From positions 588,034-652,033 of the forward strand of contig NZ_QMBN01000003.1 in the NCBI RefSeq assembly GCF_003289625.1: DNA of 64,000 nt. Direction: 5' to 3'. This stretch comes from Microbacterium sp. SMR1 (GTDB lineage: Bacteria > Actinomycetota > Actinomycetes > Actinomycetales > Microbacteriaceae). This document shows positions 21,609 to 29,192 of this stretch, piece by piece. Position 1 is the first letter of the stretch, and every line of letters starts with the position of its first letter. Made by a program: the position numbers and the translations under genes. Under the pieces are notes generated by a model. It saw only the letters and a list, made by a program, of their open reading frames with translations, did no database searches and had not been told where the DNA came from.

Positions 21609-21898
21609 GGCTGCTCCTGCCCGGTGAGCTCGACGTCGAGGTCGGAGTAGCGCGTCGCGATCGCGGTCAGCAACGCGCCGACCTCGGATGCCGCGGTCGT
21701 GCGCTCGAGCACGGCGCGATTCAGTCCGCTCAGCCGCCGGTTCATCTCGAGACGGAGCGCGACCCGGTGCGCGGGGTTCTCGACACCGGTGTCGTCGCCT
21801 TGGATGTCGGCGTTGTCCATCACCGCGCTCGAGACCCGCGTCTGGATCGCATCCGCGGCGCTCGTGAGCGCGTGATAGTAGATCTCGACGTCTGACAT
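21605..21898 (-). CDS. Small helical WXG100-like protein
   Basis: A 97-residue protein with no signal peptide, predicted all-helical, with a size and context typical of WXG100/ESAT-6-like partners. It begins SDVEIYYHALTSAADAIQTR and has no W-x-G turn; the middle reads VENPAHRVALRLEMNRRL. ATG 21898 was chosen because the upstream extension runs into the promoter. It is first in an operon with the hydrolase (4-bp overlap) and two lipoproteins. By position it is likely the secreted or chaperone partner of the hydrolase. Confidence 0.72.
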   Translation of the reverse strand: MSDVEIYYHALTSAADAIQTRVSSAVMDNADIQGDDTGVENPAHRVALRLEMNRRLSGLNRAVLERTTAASEVGALLTAIATRYSDLDVELTGQEQP

Positions 21899-21936
21899 CG
21901 GGCCCCCTCCGCCGGCTCGGTCCGGCCGACGCTCAC

Positions 21937-21981
21937 ACGCTATCGGGGGCCTGGACGCCGCGTCGATGGGGAGAACTCCCC
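21937..21981 (-). promoter_or_regulatory. Promoter and palindromic site of hydrolase/lipoprotein operon
   Basis: A -10 box TAGCGT (21937-21942, minus strand) lies 39 bp before ATG 21898. The palindrome GGGGAGAACTCCCC (21968-21981) begins 26 bp upstream of it and is part of a 20-bp identity (21962-21981) with the WXG100 operon promoter at 28867-28886. The centre of the palindrome falls near -44, typical of an activator site. Confidence 0.7.
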
Positions 21982-22149
21982 TGCGTCGCCGGCCGACGAA
22001 TCGCCGCCCGACCGGACCGCGCACAGGCTCAACCCCATGCCATCCCCGCCCACGGGTCGGATCGAGCCGCTCAGCGCGTTGGCGGCACGCGCGACCCCGC
22101 TGAGCGCAAGTGCTGGCGCACAGCCCGCAACCGGGGTTAGCGTCGCGAC

Positions 22150-23577
22150 ATGAGCGAACGCACCTACGACCTCGTCGTCATCGGAGCCGGTCCCGTTGGA
22201 GAGAACGTCGCCGACCGCGCCGTGCAGGGCGGCCTGAGCGTCGCCATCGTCGAGAGCGAACTCGTCGGCGGCGAGTGCTCGTACTGGGCGTGCATGCCGT
22301 CGAAAGGTCTGCTGCGAGCCGGCGCCGCCCTCCGCGCGGCGCGCGCGGTCGACGGTGCGAAGCAGGCTGTGACGGGCGAGATCGACGTCGCCGGGGTGCT
22401 TCGCCGCCGCGACTCGCTGACCTCCGACTGGAACGACGCGTCGCAGGTCGAGTGGCTCCAGGGGGCCGGCGTCGACCTCGTCCGCGGGCACGGCCGCCTC
22501 TCCGGCGAGAAGCGCGTCGAGGTCACCGGACCCGACGGCTCGCTCACCACCCTCATCGCACGTCACGCCGTCGCGGTGTGCACCGGTTCGGCGGCTCTCC
22601 TCCCCGATATCCCCGGCCTGGCCGATGTGTCTCCGTGGACGAGCCGCGAAGCGACCGCCGTGCAGGAGGTCCCGGGCTCGCTCGCGATCGTCGGCGGCGG
22701 TGTCGTCGCCGCGGAGATGGCCACGGCGTTCGTCGACCTCGGCAGCGAGGTGACGCTCATCGCGCGCAGCCGGCTGCTCGGACCGATGGAGCCCTTCGCG
22801 GGCGACCTCGTCGCGCAGTCGCTGACCGACCGCGGCGCGCGGGTGCTGCTGCACACCGACCTCGTCTCCGCCCAGCGCGTCGACGACGGTCAGGTCGAGC
22901 TCGAGCTGTCGAACGGCACGCGCGTCCGCGCCGACGAGGTGCTCGTCGCGACCGGTCGCGTCCCGCGTACCGACGATCTCGGGCTGGATGCCGTCGACCA
23001 CCAGCCCGGCTCGTGGCTGGATGTCGACGACACGATGCTCGTCCGCGGATCCGACTGGCTCTACGCGGTCGGCGACGTCAACCACCGTGCCCTCCTCACC
23101 CACCAGGGCAAGTACCAGGCCCGCGCGGCGGGCGACGTGATCGTCGCGCGGGCGACCGGGGGCACCATCGACGACGCCCCATGGGGCGCGCACGTCGCAA
23201 CCGCCGACCACGGCGCCGTGCCGCAGGTGACGTTCACCGATCCCGAGGTGGCATCGATCGGCGAGACCGAGGCATCCGCGCGTGCTGCGGGACGCAACAT
23301 CCGTGTGCTGGATTACGACCTCTCGTGGATCGCGGGCGCGTCGACGCGGTCTGACGCCTACTCCGGTCAGGCGCGCGCGATCGTCGACGAGGACCGCGGC
23401 GTTCTCATCGGAGCGACGTTCGTCGGGGCGGATGTCGGCGAGCTGCTGCAGGCTGCGACGATCGCGGTCGTCGGCGAGGTTCCGCTCGCGCGATTGTGGC
23501 ACGCCGTGCCGGCGTACCCGACGCTCAGCGAGGTGTGGCTGCGCTTCCTCGAGACCTACGGCCGCCCGAACGTCTGA
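22150..23577 (+). CDS. FAD-dependent NAD(P) oxidoreductase, dihydrolipoamide dehydrogenase family
   Basis: A 475-residue class I flavoprotein disulfide reductase homologue. FAD-binding GAGPVGENVA is at residues 12-21, the redox pair C43 and C48 is in GGECSYWACMPSK, the NAD(P) motif VGGGVVAAE is near residue 180, and the second FAD motif YAVGDVN is near 310. The C-terminal HPTLSE motif, which carries the catalytic His in true lipoamide dehydrogenases, reads AYPTLSE here, so Tyr replaces His. That suggests a quinone or other electron acceptor rather than a lipoamide. ATG 22150 lies 6 nt after TAGCGT (22138-22143), so the mRNA is likely leaderless. It sits within the secretion locus but is not part of it. 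Confidence 0.9.
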   Translation: MSERTYDLVVIGAGPVGENVADRAVQGGLSVAIVESELVGGECSYWACMPSKGLLRAGAALRAARAVDGAKQAVTGEIDVAGVLRRRDSLTSDWNDASQVEWLQGAGVDLVRGHGRLSGEKRVEVTGPDGSLTTLIARHAVAVCTGSAALLPDIPGLADVSPWTSREATAVQEVPGSLAIVGGGVVAAEMATAFVDLGSEVTLIARSRLLGPMEPFAGDLVAQSLTDRGARVLLHTDLVSAQRVDDGQVELELSNGTRVRADEVLVATGRVPRTDDLGLDAVDHQPGSWLDVDDTMLVRGSDWLYAVGDVNHRALLTHQGKYQARAAGDVIVARATGGTIDDAPWGAHVATADHGAVPQVTFTDPEVASIGETEASARAAGRNIRVLDYDLSWIAGASTRSDAYSGQARAIVDEDRGVLIGATFVGADVGELLQAATIAVVGEVPLARLWHAVPAYPTLSEVWLRFLETYGRPNV

Positions 23578-23607
23578 GCCGGTCGGCCCGCCGCAGCCAC
23601 CGGCTCA
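23575..23607. terminator. Bidirectional terminator made from two stop codons
   Basis: A perfect 9-bp stem TGAGCCGGT/ACCGGCTCA (23575-23583, 23599-23607) with a 15-nt loop lies between converging genes. The stop codon of each gene is part of its arm. Confidence 0.65.
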
Positions 23608-24414
23608 CGCGCGCCGCTCGGCGTCGAGGAGGAACAGCGTTCCCGGCTCGCACCCGAGGGCCTGCTCCAGGGTGCCGGCGTCGATCAAGCCGCGCTCGTG
23701 CAGCACGGCGAGCGCGGCGTTGCGGTCGTCGACGATGGCCTGATGCTCACCCGCCGGCAGCACCGCGATGCGGGCGCGGATGTCGCCGACGCTGAGGCCT
23801 GTCTCGGGCGCGCCCTCGCCGTCGCCATCGGGCTCGCGGACGCGGAAGCGCAACAGCATCCCGAGGGCTGCCAGCCCGGCGACGCCGAGCGCGATGAGGA
23901 CCGGAACCCGCCACTGCTGCCACCCCGTGTAGTCGTCGAGCTCGGCGACGCCGGGCATCGTGCCCAGCGCGAGAAGTGCCATCGCCGCCGCCACGAGGTG
24001 GATGGAGAACTCCGGCCACGAGAACCGGGCGCCCCGGACCAGCCAGATGACCAGGAGGGTGGCCTGGCTGACCGCCGCGACGGTGAACATCGCGCCCGCG
24101 ATCGGCATCGCCCGCTGGGCCTCGATGCGGTGGAAGTCGAAGCGGTCGCCCATGAGCACGGCGAGGCCCGCGATCGGTGCGAAGAACGCGCCGATCACGA
24201 GGGACCACAGCACGACGTCGAGGATGCGATATAACGATGACCTCTTCGCGTTCGCGTGCAGGCGGTGCGCCATCGCGGCGCCGTCGGCGCCGAAGTGCTG
24301 GAAGATCTCCGGATGCCGCTGGTAGGCCACAGCCTCGAGCTGCGCGAATCGGACGTCGGCGGCGAGCGAGTGGCCTTCCGCCCAGCCGCGTGCCGTGGTG
24401 CGGAGGAAGCTCAT
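23605..24414 (-). CDS. Four-TM membrane protein of the secretion locus
   Basis: A 269-residue protein with a soluble N-terminus of about 65 residues (SFLRTTARGWAEGHSLAADV, HPEIFQHFG), four hydrophobic segments between about 70 and 200, and a soluble C-terminus rich in acidic residues (ARIAVLPAGEHQAIVDDRNAALAVL). It is the last gene of the WXG100 operon; its ATG overlaps the lipoprotein stop (ATGA). The first about 40 residues are repeated in a truncated copy at 30673-30798. I do not recognise a named family. Confidence 0.82.
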   Translation of the reverse strand: MSFLRTTARGWAEGHSLAADVRFAQLEAVAYQRHPEIFQHFGADGAAMAHRLHANAKRSSLYRILDVVLWSLVIGAFFAPIAGLAVLMGDRFDFHRIEAQRAMPIAGAMFTVAAVSQATLLVIWLVRGARFSWPEFSIHLVAAAMALLALGTMPGVAELDDYTGWQQWRVPVLIALGVAGLAALGMLLRFRVREPDGDGEGAPETGLSVGDIRARIAVLPAGEHQAIVDDRNAALAVLHERGLIDAGTLEQALGCEPGTLFLLDAERRA

Positions 24415-25172
24415 GAGCCACCGCCGTAGGGGGCGACGGGAGACTCGGTGGACGCGGGCGGAGGTTCGATCGGCGTTCCGTCCTCGTTCCAGTACACCGG
24501 GCTGCCGTCCTCGGGGAAATAGAACCGGGGTTGCCAATCGGGCCCCTCGAAGGCCGGCACGCGCAGGGCGAGTCCGGGGTAGGAGATGCCGGCGAAGACC
24601 AAGTCATACAGCTTCGCGGCGTCACCGGGGAAGCACCCGGGTTCCGCGGTCACTCGGATCGTGCCCCGCGCAGGGCGTATGGTCACGACGCCACGACCGA
24701 CGGGACCACCCGTCGCGATCACGTTGACTTCCCGGCGGTCTCCCTCGCCGTAGGTCGTGGTGGTCGCCGTCATGTCTGCGGCATCGAAGGCAGCGGATGA
24801 TGCCGCCACGATCGCCTCGATATCCGGCGCATCCTGCTCCAGCAGTCGGGCCCACGAGAAGGCATACCCGTCGGAGCCGCTCTCTGTCCGGCACGGGATA
24901 GGCGAGGCGCCCCACGACCCCTGATCCACCTTCCACTCACCATCGTGGATCGCCATGATCACCGAATGCATGGTCGTCGCGTACGAGAGGTATCGATCCT
25001 CGCCGTCGCGGTACAGCGCATCTCCCGTCGGTGCTTCGGCTGCGGAACTGCATCCCGTCATGATCACTACCATTCCCGTGGCCAGCGCCATGGCAAACGT
25101 GCGTCGCGCTCGCCCTGTCGCGCGGAGGCGGTATGAGCTGCTCCGCGAGTGCCCCAGCCGGCCCGCCGTCAT
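24411..25172 (-). CDS. Secretion-locus lipoprotein C (two-cysteine family)
   Basis: A 253-residue precursor with lipobox IMTGC at about residue 41 and a long basic N-region. ATG 25172 overlaps the upstream stop (ATGA); an internal ATG nearer the signal (about 25091) is possible. The core matches lipoproteins A and B: HSVIMAIHDGEW, the Cys in SPIPC, REVNVIATGGP, IRPARG, GCFPGD, and YFPEDGSPVYWNEDG near the C-terminus. It sits between two membrane protein genes, which suggests an envelope complex. The function is unknown. Confidence 0.82.
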   Translation of the reverse strand: MTAGRLGHSRSSSYRLRATGRARRTFAMALATGMVVIMTGCSSAAEAPTGDALYRDGEDRYLSYATTMHSVIMAIHDGEWKVDQGSWGASPIPCRTESGSDGYAFSWARLLEQDAPDIEAIVAASSAAFDAADMTATTTTYGEGDRREVNVIATGGPVGRGVVTIRPARGTIRVTAEPGCFPGDAAKLYDLVFAGISYPGLALRVPAFEGPDWQPRFYFPEDGSPVYWNEDGTPIEPPPASTESPVAPYGGGS

Positions 25173-25714
25173 CGCTCACCAATCGAGGAACGTCGGGAGA
25201 GCATGGCGATGCCCACGACCAGGATGACGACCGCGAGAGCCGAGATCGGGGCCGCGGCCCATTGCGCACCCCAGACCATGTCCCCCGTACGCACGCCGCG
25301 CTCCGGCGTCATACCGGCGAACAGGACCGCAGCGATCGCGGCGGCGATGCCAGGCCCGATAAGACCGCGCAGACCCGGCACATCGTCGCGACGAGCGGTC
25401 GCCACCGAGACGACGGCCAAGACCACGGATGCACCGGCTAGCGCGATCAGGACTCCGGCGGGTATGACGAAGAGCGGATACGGCGCCGCGACGGCCCACT
25501 TGGCCCTTGTGGACTCGCTGACCTGCCCGCCCGAGAGGATCAGCGACCCCACGAGGAATACGATCAGCGCAGCGGGAGGAACCACGCCGACGATCGCAGA
25601 GGCACGCGTGGCGAACGCGTGCCCGCGGCTCGGCGGCGACGACGGGACCACGGTGTCAGCGTATGCGGCAGATGGAGCGCGTGTCAGCGAGCGCGCACCG
25701 AGCGTGTGAGCCAC
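25169..25714 (-). CDS. Small four-TM membrane protein (cassette 1)
   Basis: About 181 residues with four hydrophobic stretches: PPAALIVFLVGSLILSG, PYPLFVIPAGVLIALAGASV, LIGPGIAAAIAAVLFAG, and ISALAVVILVVGIAML. A decayed homologue lies at 30860-31295 and a likely distant relative at 32170-32610. The start is uncertain: GTG 25714 overlaps the upstream gene by 31 bp, and GTG 25651 would leave a shorter N-terminus. It overlaps the lipoprotein gene by 4 bp. Unnamed family. Confidence 0.7.
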   Translation of the reverse strand: MAHTLGARSLTRAPSAAYADTVVPSSPPSRGHAFATRASAIVGVVPPAALIVFLVGSLILSGGQVSESTRAKWAVAAPYPLFVIPAGVLIALAGASVVLAVVSVATARRDDVPGLRGLIGPGIAAAIAAVLFAGMTPERGVRTGDMVWGAQWAAAPISALAVVILVVGIAMLSRRSSIGER

Positions 25715-26358
25715 GACCACAGCGGGTCGCCCGCACTCAGGCCGTTGACGATACGCAAGACGCCGCCGCTCTGCCCGATTCCGCTGAGGGCGCCGCAGAT
25801 GCCGACGAGCAGGGCCGGCACCGTGAAGATCGAGACGCCGGCGCCGAGGTCGCGTATGAACACTGCGACGCCACCCACAGCGACCAGCAACGCGAGCGCT
25901 ACCGTGAGCAGGCGGACGAGGATGCGGGGCTCGAGGTTCACTGTTCGCGCCTGCACCCACCCGGCGGCTCGCGGCGCGCGCTGGCCGTTCACGTACGGCG
26001 CGCGCAGCCAATACGAGGCTGCGCGAGTAAGTGCACGGCCGCTGCGCCACAGCGCCACGAGCAGCGCTGCCCCGGCGAGGGCGACCCCGGCTGAGATCGC
26101 GATGGCGATGACGGTGTCCGGTGTCACGACGCCCATCGCCACGACGGTCGCGACCAGCCCGCCCGCGAAGAACACGCCGCCCGCGGCAGCGACGAATCCG
26201 ACGATTCCGAGCGCCCAGCGCGACCATCGCTCGTAGTCGGCACGCAGGACGGCGACAGCACGATCGGCTTCGGACGGCCCCGCGGATGCCGCAGGCTCCC
26301 CCGCCTCGCCTGTCTCGAGGAGCGGGCGGGATGCTGCCTGAATGAAAGCGAACGCCAT
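25684..26358 (-). CDS. Four-TM membrane protein of the WXG100 operon
   Basis: A 224-residue protein with an acidic N-terminus (about 45 residues), a helical pair GIVGFVAAAGGVFFAGGLVATVVA and IAIAISAGVALAGAALLVAL, a basic cytoplasmic loop (RAPYVNGQRAPRAAGWVQART), and a second pair ending with VPALLVGICGALSGIG. No known motif is apparent. ATG 26358 is the first good in-frame ATG after the upstream stop, although no clear ribosome site precedes it. It is cotranscribed with WXG100-type genes and probably forms part of the same machinery. Confidence 0.75.
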   Translation of the reverse strand: MAFAFIQAASRPLLETGEAGEPAASAGPSEADRAVAVLRADYERWSRWALGIVGFVAAAGGVFFAGGLVATVVAMGVVTPDTVIAIAISAGVALAGAALLVALWRSGRALTRAASYWLRAPYVNGQRAPRAAGWVQARTVNLEPRILVRLLTVALALLVAVGGVAVFIRDLGAGVSIFTVPALLVGICGALSGIGQSGGVLRIVNGLSAGDPLWSWLTRSVRAR

Positions 26359-26368
26359 GGACAGAATG

Positions 26369-27010
26369 CTACGTGGCGACGGGCTCGGGCTCCGCGGGCT
26401 CGGCGCCCTCGGGCAGAGCCTGCGTCGTCGTGAGCGCGAACGCGACGTGCAGCGCCAGCTCGGCCGACTGCTGCGGGTCGGAGCACAACCCCATGACGAC
26501 GGCTGTGCCCGCGCCGCCGGGAAGACGGATCTCGCCGACCGCGGTGAGGTGCGGCATCCCGCCGTCCGTCGACGCACCGAGGGTGATCGTGCCGACGCGA
26601 CCGTCCGGGGTGGTGAAGCTCTCGCTGCGCCCGCCCTCGCCGAACCGCGCGAGCGGGAGCAGCCGGTGGAAGGCCGTCGCGGCGGCGTCGGTCTCGGCCG
26701 CCCCCGGCACCACGTTCGTGCAGAGGAAGAATGCCGCCGGGCGCTCGCCCAGCGTCAGGGAGACACCGGCGAAGGCGAAGGCGGTGTCGGCGAACAGCTC
26801 GACGCCGGCACGGAAGCCGTCGACGATCGCGTCGCGCGCGGCATCCGGGAGCCAGCCCTCGGCACTCACGAGGTACCAGTCGAGCCACTCCTGCGGCGAA
26901 CGATCGCCGAACGAGCGGAACTCGATCCACCCCTGGGGCACGCGCTGCCAGACCCGCAGCGGCGCACCCTCAGCCGCGATCGGGTCGAGCGTCGCCTCCT
27001 GCTCGGTCAT
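26369..27010 (-). CDS. Conserved hypothetical soluble protein of the WXG100 operon
   Basis: A 213-residue protein without membrane segments or signal peptide. It is rich in aromatic residues at the start (RVPQGWIEFRSFGDRSPQEWLDWYLVSAEGW) and has a beta-type core (VGTITLGASTDGGMPHLTAVGEIRL). Its ATG shares one base with the stop of the upstream effector-like gene (TGATG). The position directly after a likely secreted substrate would suit a chaperone or regulator, as EspG does in ESX systems, but sequence similarity to EspG is not evident to me. Confidence 0.7.
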   Translation of the reverse strand: MTEQEATLDPIAAEGAPLRVWQRVPQGWIEFRSFGDRSPQEWLDWYLVSAEGWLPDAARDAIVDGFRAGVELFADTAFAFAGVSLTLGERPAAFFLCTNVVPGAAETDAAATAFHRLLPLARFGEGGRSESFTTPDGRVGTITLGASTDGGMPHLTAVGEIRLPGGAGTAVVMGLCSDPQQSAELALHVAFALTTTQALPEGAEPAEPEPVAT

Positions 27011-28137
27011 CAGACCTCCTCGTCGGTGCGCGGACCGTTGCCACGCAGGGTGTTGTTGAACCGCTCGGAGAGGTTCTGCCACGGCCCGGTCAGACTGTCG
27101 ACGAAGTCCGTCCCCTTGCTGTGGGCGTCCATCGCGCTGTTCACGGTCCAGTAGGTGTTCGCGACCATGTTCGGCAGATTGACGTTGAGCGCCACGGCGA
27201 CGCTTCCCGCCGCGGCCCCACCGCCGGCGATCGCCGGCGTCATGCCCTGGATCGACGGGATGAGCACCTGTCCACCGGGGCCGATCAGCGCCTTCGCAGC
27301 CTGCCCGAGCGCGCCACCCGCCAGCAGTCCGAGGGCGCCGGTGGCGAACTCGGCGAACGTTCCGCGACCGGTCGCCCACTGCAGGCCGTCGATCGCGACG
27401 AGCGCGATGGACATGATGAGCGCCACCGTGCCGAGGACGGGGATGAAGAGCGAGAGGATCGCGATGATCGGCAGCGCCGCCCGGAGGATGTCCTCCAGGA
27501 TCGGCACCACGTTGTCCATGAGCCAGTTGCCTGCGTCGGCGAGCCAGTCGCCGGCCGAGCCAAGGAAGTTCATGACCGGGTTGCCGGCGTAGGAGTTCAG
27601 CGTGTCGCTCGCGGAAAGCAGTGCTCCGGCCGCGGCGGCGGCGTCGGCATCGACCTCGTCCTTGAGCTGACGAGCGCGCGCGCGGATCGACTCCAGCTCG
27701 CCCTGCGCGTTCGCCAGCGCCGTCGACGCGTTCGACACGGCATCCGGGTCGGCGTCCTCGGCGTCTTTGTTCGCCTGCGCTTGCGCATGCGCCGATTCCG
27801 ATGAGGCCACGCTCGCGGATGCCGCGGAGGCTTCTTCCGCGAGCGCTGCGGCACGACGCTGGTAGTTGGTGAGCTGATCGGTCCAGGTCGCGAGGGCGGT
27901 CCGCGATGTGCGCAACGCCTCTCCGGTGTCACTGAGGTGCGGTCGGAAGTCCTCGCTGAGTGCGGCGCGGAACGCCGTCGCCGACTTCCCGATCCAGGCG
28001 GCGTCGTCGGAGCCGTCCATCATCGAGAGCGCGTCATCGACACCGTCACAGCTGGTGGTGAGCGCATCCACGTATCCGGAGAGCGTCGCAACGTCTCCCG
28101 GGGCGGGGTCGAAGCCGAGAGCGGAGAAGTCGGTCAC
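27010..28137 (-). CDS. Putative type VII secreted protein with WXG100-like head
   Basis: A 375-residue protein. Residues 1-200 form a helical WXG100/LXG-like head, with WIG (in DDAAWIGKSATAF) at the turn and a long coiled coil rich in Ala, Glu and Ser. Residues about 210-330 hold hydrophobic stretches (ALPIIAILSLFIPVLGTVAL, TGALGLLAGGALGQA) that could insert into membrane. The last 60 residues contain no recognised toxin domain. GTG 28137 overlaps the upstream gene's stop (GTGA). It resembles the large helical substrates of actinobacterial type VII systems; a structural role is also possible. Confidence 0.76.
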   Translation of the reverse strand: MTDFSALGFDPAPGDVATLSGYVDALTTSCDGVDDALSMMDGSDDAAWIGKSATAFRAALSEDFRPHLSDTGEALRTSRTALATWTDQLTNYQRRAAALAEEASAASASVASSESAHAQAQANKDAEDADPDAVSNASTALANAQGELESIRARARQLKDEVDADAAAAAGALLSASDTLNSYAGNPVMNFLGSAGDWLADAGNWLMDNVVPILEDILRAALPIIAILSLFIPVLGTVALIMSIALVAIDGLQWATGRGTFAEFATGALGLLAGGALGQAAKALIGPGGQVLIPSIQGMTPAIAGGGAAAGSVAVALNVNLPNMVANTYWTVNSAMDAHSKGTDFVDSLTGPWQNLSERFNNTLRGNGPRTDEEV

Positions 28138-28436
28138 GACGCCGATCCTTCCTGCGGAACCATGCTGTTGCCGAGCTCGGTGTCGAGCTGCTGGAATGCC
28201 TCGAGAATGCCCTCGAGTCCCGTGCCCGCGTCTTCCGCATAGCGGGCGAGTTTGTCGATGCCGCCACCCCACGAGTCGTGGAGATCCTCGAGACGCCGCC
28301 GCAGCACGTCTTGGGGCACGGCCGCGCCCGACACGTTCGACATCGCTCGTGTCGCCCCGTCGAGAACATCCCGCATGTTCGCGTAAGCGTTGCGGCTGGC
28401 GCGCATCGCGCCGTAGTCGATCCGCACGTCGACCAT
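28134..28436 (-). CDS. WXG100-like small helical protein
   Basis: A 100-residue helical protein with a W-G-G turn (HDSWGGGIDKL) about halfway, matching the WXG100 pattern of two helices around a Trp-x-Gly turn. ATG 28436 is chosen because GGAGGT lies just upstream; GTG 28442 would overlap that site. It follows the other WXG100 gene, and the two probably form a heterodimer or each pair with the larger substrate downstream. Confidence 0.8.
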   Translation of the reverse strand: MVDVRIDYGAMRASRNAYANMRDVLDGATRAMSNVSGAAVPQDVLRRRLEDLHDSWGGGIDKLARYAEDAGTGLEGILEAFQQLDTELGNSMVPQEGSAS

Positions 28437-28456
28437 GGTCACCTCCGAGAATCGAG

Positions 28457-28489
28457 CGGAGCCGAGGCGCCCAGGACGCCTCGGCTCCG
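28457..28489 (-). promoter_or_regulatory. Intercistronic hairpin after the WXG100 gene
   Basis: A perfect 13-bp stem (28457-28469 with 28477-28489) with a 7-nt loop lies between the first and second genes of the operon, with no T-run after it on the minus strand. It could protect the WXG100 mRNA and reduce read-through, giving more of the small protein. Confidence 0.65.
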
Positions 28490-28500
28490 AGAAGACGAGA

Positions 28501-28788
28501 TCAGCTGCCGGCGAGCTGCTGGTCGAGGTCCTGGATCGCGCGCATCATGCCCAGCAGCGACTCGGACATGTCGTTGATGCCATCGACCGCGTTCTTCAGA
28601 CCGGTGGTGAGCTCGGAGTAGCCCTCACCGAACTTGCCCGACGCGTGCTGGGTCTTGAAGTCATCGCCCAGAAGCGTGTCGACCTGCGACTTCAGGGTGT
28701 CCAGCTGACCCTGAATGTCATCACGAGCCTGCGCCAGCGAACTCGCAACCTGCTCCATCTCGCCATAAGATGCACCGAAATCAGCCAT
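28501..28788 (-). CDS. WXG100 family (ESAT-6-like) protein
   Basis: A 95-residue protein with the length and helix-turn-helix hairpin pattern of WXG100 proteins. It begins MADFGASYGEMEQVASSL, has the turn region around DDFKTQHASGKFGEGY, and ends LDQQLAGS. The Trp of the W-x-G motif is absent. ATG 28788 has a strong AGGAGG upstream. It is the first gene of an eight-gene operon to 23605 and the likely main substrate of the FtsK/EssC-type ATPase encoded at 32616-37193. Confidence 0.87.
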   Translation of the reverse strand: MADFGASYGEMEQVASSLAQARDDIQGQLDTLKSQVDTLLGDDFKTQHASGKFGEGYSELTTGLKNAVDGINDMSESLLGMMRAIQDLDQQLAGS

Positions 28789-29182
28789 GACGGCCCTCCT
28801 GAAAGTAGATGTCCCGACCCCCCTCCGGAGCCGACACAGAAAACCTATCGGCACCGATCGGCCCGGGTCGATGGGGAGAACTCCCCATCTGGGAATGTGC
28901 TAGGCAATCGCTTTCCTCTGGCAGCCCGGGCGCAGTCTCGCCCTTCATGCCGAGAGGACGCGGCCAGGCCAGCTAGAACGATCCCGGCGGGAACGATGTT
29001 GACGGCGGGGATGACGATGAGAGAACCCCAGGCGCTCGGGGGAACTCCCCACCGGTCCGAACGGGCGTGACGCGTCAGGTTCGGACGGCTGCGCTGCGGC
29101 ATGTTCCGACGGTCGATCGCGCGGATGCCGCAGCCTGTGGACAGTTCGGATGGATGTCGGAGGTCGGTGCCATGATTAGAAC
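28789..29182. other. Divergent intergenic region, repeat-rich
   Basis: About 394 bp with no credible gene. It holds the WXG100 operon promoter, a third variant of the palindrome (GGGGGAACTCCCC, 29038-29050), an inverted pair GTCCGAAC/GTTCGGAC (29055-29062, 29079-29086) around the palindrome TGACGCGTCA (29068-29077), and three direct copies of GTTCSGAYGG (29079, 29103, 29144). These lie between the secretion genes and the HNH gene. Confidence 0.6.
28842..28886 (-). promoter_or_regulatory. Promoter and palindromic site of the WXG100 operon
   Basis: A -10 box TAGGTT (28842-28847, minus strand) is followed by a leader of about 47 nt. The palindrome GGGGAGAACTCCCC (28873-28886) begins 26 bp upstream of the -10, as in the operon at 21898. 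Here the symmetry extends to GATGGGGA/TCCCCATC (28870-28889). Confidence 0.72.
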
Positions 29183-29192
29183 ATGCCTTCGA
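29171..29192 (+). promoter_or_regulatory. Promoter and possible LexA (SOS) box at HNH gene start
   Basis: CATGAT (29171-29176) resembles a -10 box 6 nt before ATG 29183, so the mRNA would be leaderless. TAGAAC-ATGC-CTTCGA (29177-29192) matches the actinobacterial SOS box TCGAAC-N4-GTTCGA at 10 of 12 positions and covers the start codon. Confidence 0.45.

Noticed and set aside
28789..29182. Small open frames on either strand in the WXG100-HNH gap
   Set aside because: None has a ribosome site or protein-like composition. The region is better explained by promoters and repeats.
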